The notes under the pieces were generated by a model. That model did no database searches. It saw only the letters and a list, made by a program, of their open reading frames with translations, and was not told the DNA's origin. From Prorocentrum cordatum (taxonomy: Eukaryota; Sar; Dinophyceae; Prorocentrales; Prorocentraceae), in the NCBI GenBank assembly GCA_963575745.1, contig CAUYUJ010002091.1, positions 420,223 through 484,222 on the forward strand: 64,000 bases of DNA, read 5' to 3'. The position numbers and the translations under genes are program-made. Shown piece by piece: positions 32,103-42,300 of this stretch (the first letter of the stretch is position 1; each line of letters opens with the position of its first letter).

Positions 32103-33645
32103 CTGTGGGGTCTGGGGTGCCCCCTCGGGACATGGCCCCGGCCACGGGCGGAACGACTGCAGAGGCCTGCAGGAGACTGCCGGAGTCGGCCCCATTGGGG
32201 CAGACGCGCTTCTGGGCGGCACTGTCGGCCCAAAGATGGTCCGCAAGATGGTCCAAGAGGGCCACGAGTCGCTGAAAGATAGGTCCAAGACGCCCAGGAT
32301 GGCCTCAAGATGGTCCAAGAAGCCCCGGGGACGCTCCAACAGGCCTTCTGGAGGGCCTTCAAGAAGGCCCGGAGAGGCAAGCTCCGTTGATTTCCTGAAG
32401 GCCCTTCAACGCTCTTCGCGTTTCCGCCTTTTCGGCTTCCCGAGTGTCCCAGACGTCGCCCAAACATGCCATAAGAGGCCCCAAGAGGGCGCCCTCATGG
32501 CCCAAGAGGCCCCCCAGACGGCCCAGGAGGCTTCCAAGCTGGCCCAAGAAGGCCCCAGCATCGCCCCAAGAGAAGCCCCACAGAGGGAGCACGGACCAAC
32601 ATGTCCAGCTCTCCGCCAAAAGAGACCCCGAGGAGGCCCCAACGGCCCTCAAGAGGCCCCCAAGAGGCCCCGAGAAGCGTCCAAGAGGCACCCAGGAAGC
32701 CCCCAGAGGCCCCCGGCAAGGGCCCAAGACTGCCCAAGAGAACCTCAGGAGGCCCAGAGGACGCTCAACACGGCCGGACATGTTCTCTGCACAACTCTCG
32801 CATGGTCCGCATGCGGCCCCAGAAGGCCGCAAGTTGTCTCACCGTGTCCCAATACAGCCGCAGACGGTGCCCGAAACAACCCACGGCGATAGCTGAGGGC
32901 CTCCAGGAGCCTCTAGAGTCCCCAAACTCCAATCTGTCGCCCGCCATAGGAATCCATGCCCCCTCCTTTGCCGGTGGCTCTCATGGAAAGGTGCTGAGCT
33001 CACCTCGTGGCTCGCATGGTCGCGTGCTGAGCCCATCCCCAAGAAGTACCGCCGCTTCCTCGGCCACCTTTCCCTCCGGACAGCTTTGCAAGATGTCCCC
33101 AAGAGGGCTCTCAGATTGCCCAGGAGCTCCCCAGGAGGCCCCCAGGAGGCCTCAACACGGCCCGAGACGTCCTCAGCACAGCTCTCGAACGGTCCGCATA
33201 CGGCCCCAGAAGGCCGCAATTGTCGAATTCTGTCGCAATACGGCCAGAGACGTGGGTCCCGCGCGCCCGTCGGGTCCAAGGCGCTGGGCAAACGTGGCCA
33301 CGCCGTTCCCGAGGTTCGAGGATCGAGGAAAGATGTTCTTGCATGATGTTTTTGAGGTTTCTCGTCCTCTTTGAATCGCCCCTGGACGGCCTAAAGGGCC
33401 CCCAAGGAGCTCCCCAGGAAGCCCCCAGAGGCTCCCTAAGGGCCCCAAGACTGCCCAAGAGGGCCCCAGGATGTCTGGACAGGCCCCGACAAAGCGTCAC
33501 AGCGTCAAACGGACCCCACGGGAACCAACGCAATGCGCCCCATAGGCGTCCTTTTCTTTGCTGTTCTCTTTCCCGCAAGTCATGCCCACTTGTCCTCCAA
33601 GGTCGGGGTTCGTGCCAGTGTCAGGTTTTTTCGGGCAAGCGCATT
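32103..33645 (+). repeat. CCCAAGAGG-rich dispersed family, forward copy C
   Basis: The landmarks GACATGGCCCCGGCCACGGG, GAGTCGCTGAAAGATAGGTC and ACCAACATGTCCAGC occur in the same order as in copies A and B, as does the end GCAAGTCATGCCCACTTGTC. An internal duplication of about 390 bases is visible: CGGCCCCAGAAGGCCGCAA occurs at 32815 and 33202. Confidence 0.7.
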
Positions 33646-35228
33646 CACTGGAAGTCGAATGGCCTGGGCGCCGGCGGGCTGCGATTACACGAAATGGGGG
33701 TTCGAATCTTTTCGCTTTGGGGAAGGGGAGCTTAGCGGTCGGGGCGGGGTCTTGAAGAGGAGGCGGTGTGGTTTCCAGGGAGCGGGGCTGGGTTAACTGT
33801 TGGGGTGGGGGGAGAGGAGGGGGGTCTGGGGGAAGTTTGGCAATGTTCTGCAATGTTGGCAAGCGCGAGGCCACCTTGGCCAGTGTTGGCCCTCTTTGCC
33901 ATCTTAGGGTTATCTCCGAGCCATCATGGGCCATCTTGGACGCTCCAACCTCTCGCGACCCCCTCGCTCAGTATCCGCGGGGTGGGGAAGAGGGAGTAGT
34001 TTGGCCCTCCCCAAAGAGAACGAGCGGCAGGCTTTCGAATCATTGGTCTGATAAAAGGATCTACGCCTAGAGCGCTGGTCGGATTTTCCGCCCTGGGAAG
34101 AGGCAGGTGGGAGTGCCAGGGAGAGGGGGAAGGTAGGACAGATGCTTGGGTTGGGAGGGGCGATAAGAGGGGAGGGAGGACGACGGGACGGGCGAGGGAG
34201 TGATGGAGAATGGGGGGGAGGGAGGAGTGGTAAGAGCAGGAGGGGAAGGTGGAGGAGGACGAGGAGGAGACAATGGCGGAGGAGGACGAGCAGAGGGAGG
34301 AGGAGGAGCAGGAGGAAGAGGTGGAGGAGGAAGTGGAGGAGGAGGAGGAGGAGGAGGAGGAGGAGGAGGAGGAGGAGCAGGAGGGGGCCGAGGAGTAGCA
34401 GCAGCAGGAGCATTGGAGACAGCGTGAAGAGGGGCGGGGCTGCCAGCGCCAAGGTGCAATACCAAAGCTTTTTGGGATCTTTACGGCTGGTCGACACCGT
34501 GAAGCGCTCGAAGCTCATGAAGGTTGGCGGGTCGGGAAAGAAATCCAGCGCAAGGAATTCTGCATTCGTGTCAGTCGCAGGTGTGACAACCGTCGCATGC
34601 ATTGCAATATTGTTGGGCGAGAGAGCGTTGCAAAATCATACCATGTGTGTTTGGCCAGTCTGCTTAGAGATATTGTGGGGTGCAAAGGAGGGGAAGAGTG
34701 GCAGGCAACGTAGGGGAGGGCAGCAATGTAAGAAACCTGGCACATGGAGCCTTCTGTCAGTGTCGGGGTCTGCTCTTTGTGCCGACACGCATATACATCA
34801 CGAGGCCGGTTTCAATCATTCGTCCAAGTTGGCTTCCAGTGTTGTTTGAATGTTGGGATGTGTTTGTGGTCGAATGGCGTGTTCCTACGGGCTCATTTGT
34901 GTGAAGTCTAGTTTGGCGGTCCTCGCATCTACGAGTACACCTACTGCTTTACTCCTTCTGTTACGGCTACGAACATGACCGAAAATGTTGCCCCACAGTG
35001 GACTGTACATTGTTTTTGTTGGATAGCGATGGTGGGGGCGGTGCCCTCATTGGTCCTGGTTGGCTGCTGGTCGTCTGCGGGAGGGGGGGTGAGTGTGATC
35101 AAGACGCCCTCCCCGCCCACAAACCTTCTCGCTCACTCCCACCCGCCCTCCCAACACATACGCAGCACCCGAGCCTGGCCCGAGCCGCAGCATATTCAGC
35201 AGTCGTCTTTGGATGGGCAGCTGCTGGG
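33646..35228. other. Region without a recognised gene, with GGA-rich core
   Basis: 34160-34400 is GGA-rich. The remainder is unique sequence with no supported exon. Confidence 0.4.
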
Positions 35229-35229
35229 G

Positions 35230-35283
35230 GCGAATCCGCCGCCGTCGCCGCCTCCGCCGCCGCCGCCCGCCGCCGCCGCCGCC

Positions 35284-35323
<40 letters not shown>

Positions 35324-35392
35324 AGCCGCCGCCACCGCCGCAGCCGCCGCAGCCGCTGCCGCCCGCCGCAGCCGCCGCAGCCGCCGCCGCCA
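35230..35392. repeat. (CCG)n array
   Basis: About 160 bases of CCG with scattered CAG and CTG variants; open in Pro, Arg or Ala on either strand. Confidence 0.95.
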
Positions 35393-36325
35393 AGTGTACT
35401 CCCTGTATTGTTGTTTGACAGGGATGGTGGGGGGAGGCCGCATCGGGTTCGCTGCGCATGCTCAGATTTTGGAGGCAGAGTGTGTTGTGCATTTTTTTTA
35501 CGGATGGTGTGGGGGGGGGGGGCGCATTATCCTTGGTTGGCTCCCAGTCGCCTGGGGGAGGGGGTGTCTACTAATAGGGAACAGTGATCAAGCTACCCCC
35601 TCCCCCCGAAGGACGGCCTTTGCGCTCACTCCCACCCGCCTTCCCTCCACACGAATAGCATCAGGGTCTCAGCATGGGCAGGGGCCGCCATCGTAAAACA
35701 TCGGGTATCGAGCCAAGTGAGACGCCAGCCAGCCAGGTACCCGACGCTCGCTAGGTGCGCCGCGCGTGCCAGTGCACCCCCGATCATCCTTGTCAAATAT
35801 CAGAATGCAATGTGTTCGCGGTGCGCACGTGCATGACAATTTTTCCGCAAACTGTATGCTGTATTGTTTTGGACAGGGATGGTGGGGCCTGTGTGCAGCA
35901 GACACATGCCAGCACCCCCCTCGAGCCTGTCAGCAACAACAACAACAGCATGAACAACAACAATCATTATAAGTCTGGTCGCTCTTACTCGCCCGAGTGT
36001 CATTCAAGACGAGGTCCCCACACCCTCGATACCCGCCCTTTTTGTATTCGATCACACCCCCTTTGGGGGAATTATTTTTCTTTGTGGGGGGCGGCGGGCT
36101 TAGACAGGCGGGCAAGTCTGAACGGGCGGGCAATCCTTCGTGGGCGTACATGTGCCCGCCATTGGAATTGGTGCGGGCCCGGCAAAAAGAGGAGGGGGAG
36201 AACGAGGGATAGTGGGAAGAAGGGAGGGGGGGGACGAAGGCAGAAGGAAAACGCCAGGAGAGAAGGAGCGAAGAGGGGGGTGGTTGATTTGAGGCACAGA
36301 TAAGAGAGGTAGAGAAAAGGAGAGG
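35393..36325. other. Region with TTTGACAGGGATGGTG motifs
   Basis: The motif occurs at 35411-35430 and 35867-35888 on plus and inverted at 35784-35800. The last two face outward to inward, like the ends of a roughly 100-bp element. No gene is seen. Confidence 0.45.
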
Positions 36326-36540
36326 GAGAGGAGAGAGAGAGAGAGAGAAAGAAAGATAGTGTGAGAGAGAGAGAGAGAGAAAGAGCGAGGGAGGGAGGAG
36401 GCGGGTGAGGGGAGGGAGAAAGGAGGAGGGAGAGGAGGGAAAGAGGATAGGGCAGATAGGCATAATGATAGAGAGGAAGGCGAGAGAAGGGAGGAGAGGA
36501 GAGAGGAGGGAGGAGGCTGAGGGAGGAGCAAGAGGGCGTG
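36326..36540. repeat. (GA)n and GGA-rich tract
   Basis: GAGAGA dinucleotides, then GGA/GAG-rich sequence. Confidence 0.85.
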
Positions 36541-36544
36541 AACG

Positions 36545-37050
36545 TTCGAGAAAGTCTTATGCGAAAGCGCCGTTCCTGAAGAAAGTCTCGGGCGGGAGCC
36601 CACGACGGGCGGGCGATCCCCTGACGGGCGGGTCGGGCAGGTGGGACATTCAAGCGGGATGCCCGAGTATGGCGAGAGCGCGATTACTAAGTAAGTTGTA
36701 AGGGCGTCTTTGGCGCAGCGTGTTTCCTGAGCGTCGAAAGCGCGATGTCTGAATACATTGCGTGGAAGTCACAGGCGAGAGCGCAACTCCTGAAGAACAT
36801 GTGAGGGGCTCTCTGTCGGGAGCGGGGGTGTTGATTAAATTGCGAGGAAGTTTTGGTTCAATTGCGAGGAAGTCTCAAAGGGGAGCCTCGCTCCTCAGTA
36901 TATTGTGAGGAAGTCTCAGATGGGAGCGGGGGTCCTGACTAAGTTGCGAGGAAGTCACAGGCGGGAGCACCGATCCTGAGTAAATTGTAGGGAAGTCTCA
37001 GGAGCGGGGGTCCTGAGTAAATTTGAGGAAGTCTCAGTTGGGAGCCGTTG
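36545..37050. repeat. Tandem ~50-60-bp satellite (GAGGAAGTCTCAGG units)
   Basis: About eight diverged units share GAGGAAGTCTCAGGCGGGAG then TCCTGAGTAAATTG. They are best at 36880-37040. A single related fragment occurs at 45310. Non-coding. Confidence 0.75.
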
Positions 37051-37499
37051 TTGTTGTAATCCAGGGGCGCAGGGGCCCAGCTTGAGCAGGAACATTTTCC
37101 TTCTCAGAAAAACAGGATGCGAGCGTCCAGGGGCACACTTTGATTGAGAAAAGCAGTATGCACTGGAGATGGGGAATACAATAATAAGCATTACTCATGA
37201 ATGAGAGTTCAACGACAACCACAGCAACAACAACAACAACAACAACAACTATAGACACGTCTCATTCGGTTTCCACGCATGATGTTGCCGCTAAGGGCAT
37301 TTCGTGTTGATTTCCAGCACGCTCCTGTGAAACGGTCGAGCGGGAGTGAAGCGAGGACGAGATGAATGAATAGGATGGCGATGGCGATGCGGAAGAGGAG
37401 GAGGAAGAGGTGGAGGAGGACGAGGAGGAGGGGGAAGAAACACAGGATGGGGGAGGGAGAAGTATGAGGGAGGGAGGGGGGGAGGACGGCCAGGGACAG

Positions 37500-37667
37500 T
37501 GTCCGCCCCTCCTCCTCCTGCCTCCCTCCCTCCCCTCCTTCCCCTCCCTCCCCCCCCTTTCGTCCTCCTTTTCTTCCTCGTCCTCCTTTTCTTCCTCCTC
37601 CTCCTACTCCTCCTCCTCCTCCCCATCCTCCTCCTCCTCCTCCTCCTCCTCCTCCTCCTCCTCCTCC
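37500..37667. repeat. (CTC)n microsatellite, 5' flank of the LINE
   Basis: Decayed then pure CTC triplets, purest at 37627-37667, abutting the spliced leader with no intervening base. The same microsatellite resumes at 43322. Confidence 0.9.
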
Positions 37668-37689
37668 TCCGTAGCCATTTTGGCTCAAG
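37668..37689 (+). other. Genomic dinoflagellate spliced leader (DinoSL), full 22 nt
   Basis: The sequence reads T, then CCGTAGCCATTTTGGCTC, then AAG. This is the complete 22-nt leader that dinoflagellates trans-splice onto nuclear mRNAs, with a T at the variable first base. It is not an SL RNA gene: the intron donor that follows the leader in SL genes (AAG/GT with a short non-coding tail) is replaced here by LINE sequence with a start codon 4 bases later. Its presence at the exact 5' end of the LINE means the element's RNA was trans-spliced and then reverse-transcribed. Confidence 0.93.
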
Positions 37690-37841
37690 GTCATGGCGCG
37701 CGGCGGCGTCCAAATGGATACCGCTGTGCCGCGGCCAGGAGTCGAGATTCCTTTGCAGCCACCCCCAGGGCGAGCTGCCGCCAAAGACTGGTCCTCCTGG
37801 ACCCACAGGTTCGTGCCCGCGAGGGCTCTCCATCGCAATTC

Positions 37842-39251
37842 ATGGCGGCCGAGGAGGAGCGCCGCAGGGCTGGGCGCGCTGGTGGCGGCCACCGTGGTCC
37901 TGGTGCTGCTGATGGCCGCAGGCGGGCTGACAAAGGAAAGGAGCCCCCGCCTGAGGACATTCGCTCCGCCTCCCGCAGCACCAACGAGCGCGCCCCGGCG
38001 CGGAGGCGCGCACGGCGGGGCCACCCTCGCTCCGACGGCGAAGCCGACGCCTCGGGTTCCCCAGCCAGTGATCGTGCACGACATGCCCCCGATGGTCTCG
38101 ACCGTGCTGCTCAAGAGGAGCTCGTCGCCGCCCTCGAGGCCGCGCCCACCTTCCCCACGCAGGAGCGGATGGACATGCAGGTGGAGCAGACTACCACGGG
38201 CAAGCCCCCAGTGGGACCCCATCATGCTCAAGCTGATCCGTGGCAACATCCTGGTGGAGATCCATGGCATGAACGCGCTGCTCCTGCTGACGGACACGCT
38301 GCGGCCCCCGCGGCTGGCACTCCCGTCGGCGGGATGGCCACCCCTGTGGACGCGGGCGGCACGGACATGCAGGCCATGCTCCAGAGCTGCATTCGTCAAG
38401 CCACTGATGCGATCGCTGCCACCTCCATGGCGCAAGTCACGTCTTGCCAGACTCAGCTGGTGCGCATGTTCCAGACCCAGCAGGAGGCCGTCAACAGATC
38501 CCTCGCCGTGCAGACACGCGACATCGCCTCCATCGGTCAGCGAGCTGACGCGCTGGAGGCCGAGCAGGCTGCCATGCGCAAACAGATCGGTGACATCAAC
38601 AAGGTGCTGGCCCTCGCGGAGAAGGAGCTCCCCCTCATGGACTTCCAAGAGCTGGAGGCGTGGAGCCGCCAGCCCAACCCGAGGGTCTTCTCGATCGGCG
38701 CTCCGCAGCTGGTTGGTCCCGCGCAGGCGCTGCAAGGCCTCGAAGAGTGGATTCGCGCTGCTGGCCTCACCAATGACATGGTCCGCCTCGATCCCGCTGT
38801 CCCATCCAAACGCTTCAACGTCCTTGTGCAGGGTGGTGACGGCGTCGCTCTACCCCGTGCCCAAGCCCTCGCTCGGCAGCTTCGAGACCCTGCTGGCAGG
38901 AACGGGTGGCGTGCTTTCTGCGCGCAGAGCGTCGGAGGAGGCACCGTCCCGCTGTACATCTCGCCCGACAAGTCGCCCCAGCAAGTGCGAATGGAGATCC
39001 AGTCGAGGAGGCTATCGACTTTGCTCGCAGAAGCTTATCCTGGCATCTCTTTCAGTGCGCAGCGTGCACGGGGCATCGTCACCTCCCAGGGCGTCAACGT
39101 TGCCAAGCTCGAGATGGGCGAATCCCGACACATCGACACGATCATCAGGTGGAACCCAGACATGGTGGCCAGACTGCACATCGACAGGGAGTCCATCAAC
39201 GCGCAGTTCAAGAAGGCCTTCTCCGTGGTGGACAATACCGAGTGGATTTAG
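37842..39251 (+). CDS. LINE ORF1 protein (RNA-binding/chaperone type)
   Basis: From the first in-frame ATG, 469 residues. The first ~190 are Arg/Ala/Pro-rich and probably disordered. A helical, coiled-coil-like stretch follows (SCIRQATDAIAATSMAQVTS ... QRADALEAEQAAMRKQIGDI, with heptad-spaced Leu/Ile/Met). The C-terminal half contains an alpha/beta region (RFNVLVQGGDG, VRMEIQSRRLSTLLAEAYPG) like the RRM-like and C-terminal domains of LINE ORF1 proteins. Known ORF1 proteins trimerise through the coiled coil and coat the element RNA. The frame is also open upstream of this ATG to before the SL, but has no earlier ATG after the SL. The first ATG of the mRNA (37693) is in the ORF2 frame, so an N-terminal frameshift is possible (MARGGVQMDTAVPRPGVE... 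then this frame). Confidence 0.75.
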   Translation: MAAEEERRRAGRAGGGHRGPGAADGRRRADKGKEPPPEDIRSASRSTNERAPARRRARRGHPRSDGEADASGSPASDRARHAPDGLDRAAQEELVAALEAAPTFPTQERMDMQVEQTTTGKPPVGPHHAQADPWQHPGGDPWHERAAPADGHAAAPAAGTPVGGMATPVDAGGTDMQAMLQSCIRQATDAIAATSMAQVTSCQTQLVRMFQTQQEAVNRSLAVQTRDIASIGQRADALEAEQAAMRKQIGDINKVLALAEKELPLMDFQELEAWSRQPNPRVFSIGAPQLVGPAQALQGLEEWIRAAGLTNDMVRLDPAVPSKRFNVLVQGGDGVALPRAQALARQLRDPAGRNGWRAFCAQSVGGGTVPLYISPDKSPQQVRMEIQSRRLSTLLAEAYPGISFSAQRARGIVTSQGVNVAKLEMGESRHIDTIIRWNPDMVARLHIDRESINAQFKKAFSVVDNTEWI

Positions 39252-39312
39252 CACGCCGCTGTGGGCGCCCTGGCGCCCTCCTGGAGCACGACATGGCTTT
39301 CATGGCCTTCAC

Positions 39313-42300
39313 ATGGTCGTGTGGAACGCTCGTGGCCTACTCCATTCGGATGCCAGGCTGCGCAGACGCAAGCAGGCGCTGCTCGCATCGTACATGAAGG
39401 TCAATGCCATCATCGCGGTGCAAGAGGTCCACGGCTCCGAGGACGCGCTCAGGATCTTCCTCCAGGCGCAGCCGCAGAAGTACATGAGCTTCCTCTCCCC
39501 TGGCCCCACCGCCGCCGTGGGGGGTGTTGCCTTTCTCGTCCCGCGCATCATCGATGAATGTCCAAGGGCGGAAGGACCCAGAGCCGAATCTCTGGGATGC
39601 AGGGGTGCCGCGCCGCGGGAAGGCTCCCATGCGCGCGCCGCACCCCCTGCAGCATCCTTGCCGACTCATGATCCCTGGTCAAGTGCACGTACCTCCTCGT
39701 CTTCATCGGCTACAAGTCGCACCACCAATCGGTCAAGTTCACGAAGTCCTCCCCCGACGCCCACGACGAAGCCAATCGACACACGGTCTAGCTCACGGAA
39801 CGCCACTCCAGCCCTACCGTCTTACAGCTTCGTTTCTGTGGCCGCTGGCCGTGCGGCGCTCCTCACGATCACCGACAGCACGGGCAAGTACAGCATGCAG
39901 ATTTTCAACATTCACAACTACGACCTCAAGCCGCACGAGTTTTCCGCCATTCAGCGCACCTGGTCCAGTGGCCTTACCTGGGCGCGCCGCGACTCCCTGC
40001 ACCGCGTCTTTCTGGCCGTCGGGGACTTCAACATTGCCTCTCGCCCGCCAGTTAGCCAACGCGCTCCCTCTGACGCTACGGCGTGGCGCTTACGACCTGA
40101 CAATCGCTGCCAACTACGTCAACCTGCGTGGCGGCGCCTCTTGGCTGCCGCTTTGGAGATTGAATCACAATGGCCGACTCACTACGACAAGTCCTGCAAG
40201 CAGCTGTCCACGATCGACCGCATCTTCGTGGGGATTGACGCGCATGCCATGCTGTCGGTCTCTACAATCCTGACCACCGCGAGGGATGCGATGGAGCTCT
40301 CCGAGGCTGGCATCAGCGACCACGCGCCCCTCGTCTTGCAGATCACTGCTGCTCGACACGTCCCGGGAGACGAGCAGCCTATTCCGACGCACCTCTTCAA
40401 CCACAAGAAGTGCCCCGAGACCTACGCGCTCATGCTGGCGCACTGTTCCTTGGAGGGGGAAACGGCGGAAGGGCGCTGGAGAGCAGCGAAGCAGTGCATG
40501 AAGCTAGCCGCTCGACGTGCGCGGGATGAACAGCTGAGAACCAACTTCTCCCTCCTCGTCAAGGACTCCTCGGCCGAGACCTCGTACATGGGCTTCAAAT
40601 CGGCGGCGAGAGCCGTCTGGCGACAGGACGCCGTCCTGGCGGGCAGGCTTCTCGACTCCTGCCCCGCGCTGGCGACCCACCTCAAAGTCACCGACGGCAC
40701 CGTGCGCATTGTGGACACCAACAGCTTTGCCTCCAACTTCGACGCAATTGCTGAGCGGGTGCACTCTATGAGAAGACAAGCGGCGGAGGCCGCAGCTCGG
40801 ACAGCCAACGTGCGCGACAGCGCAGCCTGGCGGAGAGTTGAACGTAAGGCCGCCAGACACGCTCAGCTGTGGGTCCCCTGGCGGCGTCGCATGATCCTCT
40901 CTGGCCTGCGCGTGGACTCTACACCGTGTTCCGCCAAGGACTCGCAGGTGGCTCAGCATGTGGTCTCCGACCCCGCGGGCATGAAGACGATTGTGGCGAA
41001 CTACTGGGGTGAGATCTTCGCGAAGTTGCCGAACGATGAGCAGCTCAAGACCATGGGCTCTTTCTTGGACAAGCACGCACCGCGGTACCCGGTGGTGGAA
41101 CTTCCCCAACCTGCCCTCCACAACCTCGAACGAGCGGTCAGCAGAGCACCCCCTAGCGCTGCGGGACCTGACCAACTCACGTACGCTGCATGGCGGCGCA
41201 GCCCTGGTGCGCTGCAGCATCTCCACGGGCTCATGGAGACCATCTTCAACGACGGAGTCGCCCCACTCGACCTCAACTGGTCGATCTTCATCTGCGTCCC
41301 CAAGGGCACGGAGGAGGACGACGTCCCTGATTCATGCACTCGCACGGCATCCACCGTGCGCACTCTCTCCCTCAAGAACTGTGACGCCAAGCTGATTGCG
41401 GCATGCGCGGATCGTGGACTGCAGCCTATTGCAACATCATCTACCTCACCCGAGCAGAAGGGCTTCACTGCGGGGCGGCGCTTCGTCGACCACATCCCTT
41501 TCCTGGACGCTGAATGCCGCAGGGAAGGACTCCTTCCTGATGCTGCGGCCCGTCGCCCGATGTTCCTTTCGTTCGACTTCCGCCAGGCCTTCCCATCGCT
41601 CTTCAGGGAAGTCATCGAGAAGGTCCTCCCGCGCTACGGGGTCCCGCTGGGCTTTCGCAACGTGATCATGGCGCTCTACAGCAACTGCCTCGCTTTCAGC
41701 TCCTTCCGAGCCGAGGGCACCAGCGCGGAGCTGGAGCCACTGTTTGCGCTCATGTGCGGCATCATGCAAGGATGCCCGCTCTCTGGCACGGTATGGTGTC
41801 TGGCCATGGATGCTCCCATCCGCGCTCTGCTAGCAGCGATCGACGAGCACGGATCTCTCACAGCCTGCGCGGACGACATCGGGATGCTGATCAAGAACGC
41901 AGTCGCCCTCCCGAGCATCGACCGCACCTTCGTCTCCATCGAGTTCGCCTTCAATCTGCAGCTGGCGCTCCACAAGTGCGCGCTGGTCCCGCTGTGGGAG
42001 GAGATCACGGACAACACACTGCAAAACGTCAAGTCATTCCTTGCGGGGGCGGTCCCACGCTGGAGTGGCTTCCGCATCGACTCATCGGCCAAGTACCTCG
42101 GGACATACCTGGGCCCTGGCGTAACGGACTTTGGCATCTGGAAGGCTGCGGCGGGGAAGTGGCGGTCCCGCTGCTGGGAGCTGGCGCGCACGGGCATGGC
42201 CACCAGCCTTGCTGCCCGTGCATACAACATCAACGCGCTGCCGTGCCTCTCGTACCTGGCTCAGTTCTACTTCATCGTGCCCGCCATCTGGAAGGTCGAG

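Noticed and set aside
37668-37689. SL RNA gene
   Set aside because: No GT donor and no SL-RNA 3' part or Sm-like site follow; LINE coding sequence begins at once.
37693-39312. N-terminal 540 codons of the 1,863-codon frame as protein
   Set aside because: Over this stretch the ORF1 frame has clear coiled-coil and alpha/beta protein character, while the other frame is Arg/Pro/Ser-rich shadow. Only the first ~50 codons might be real.
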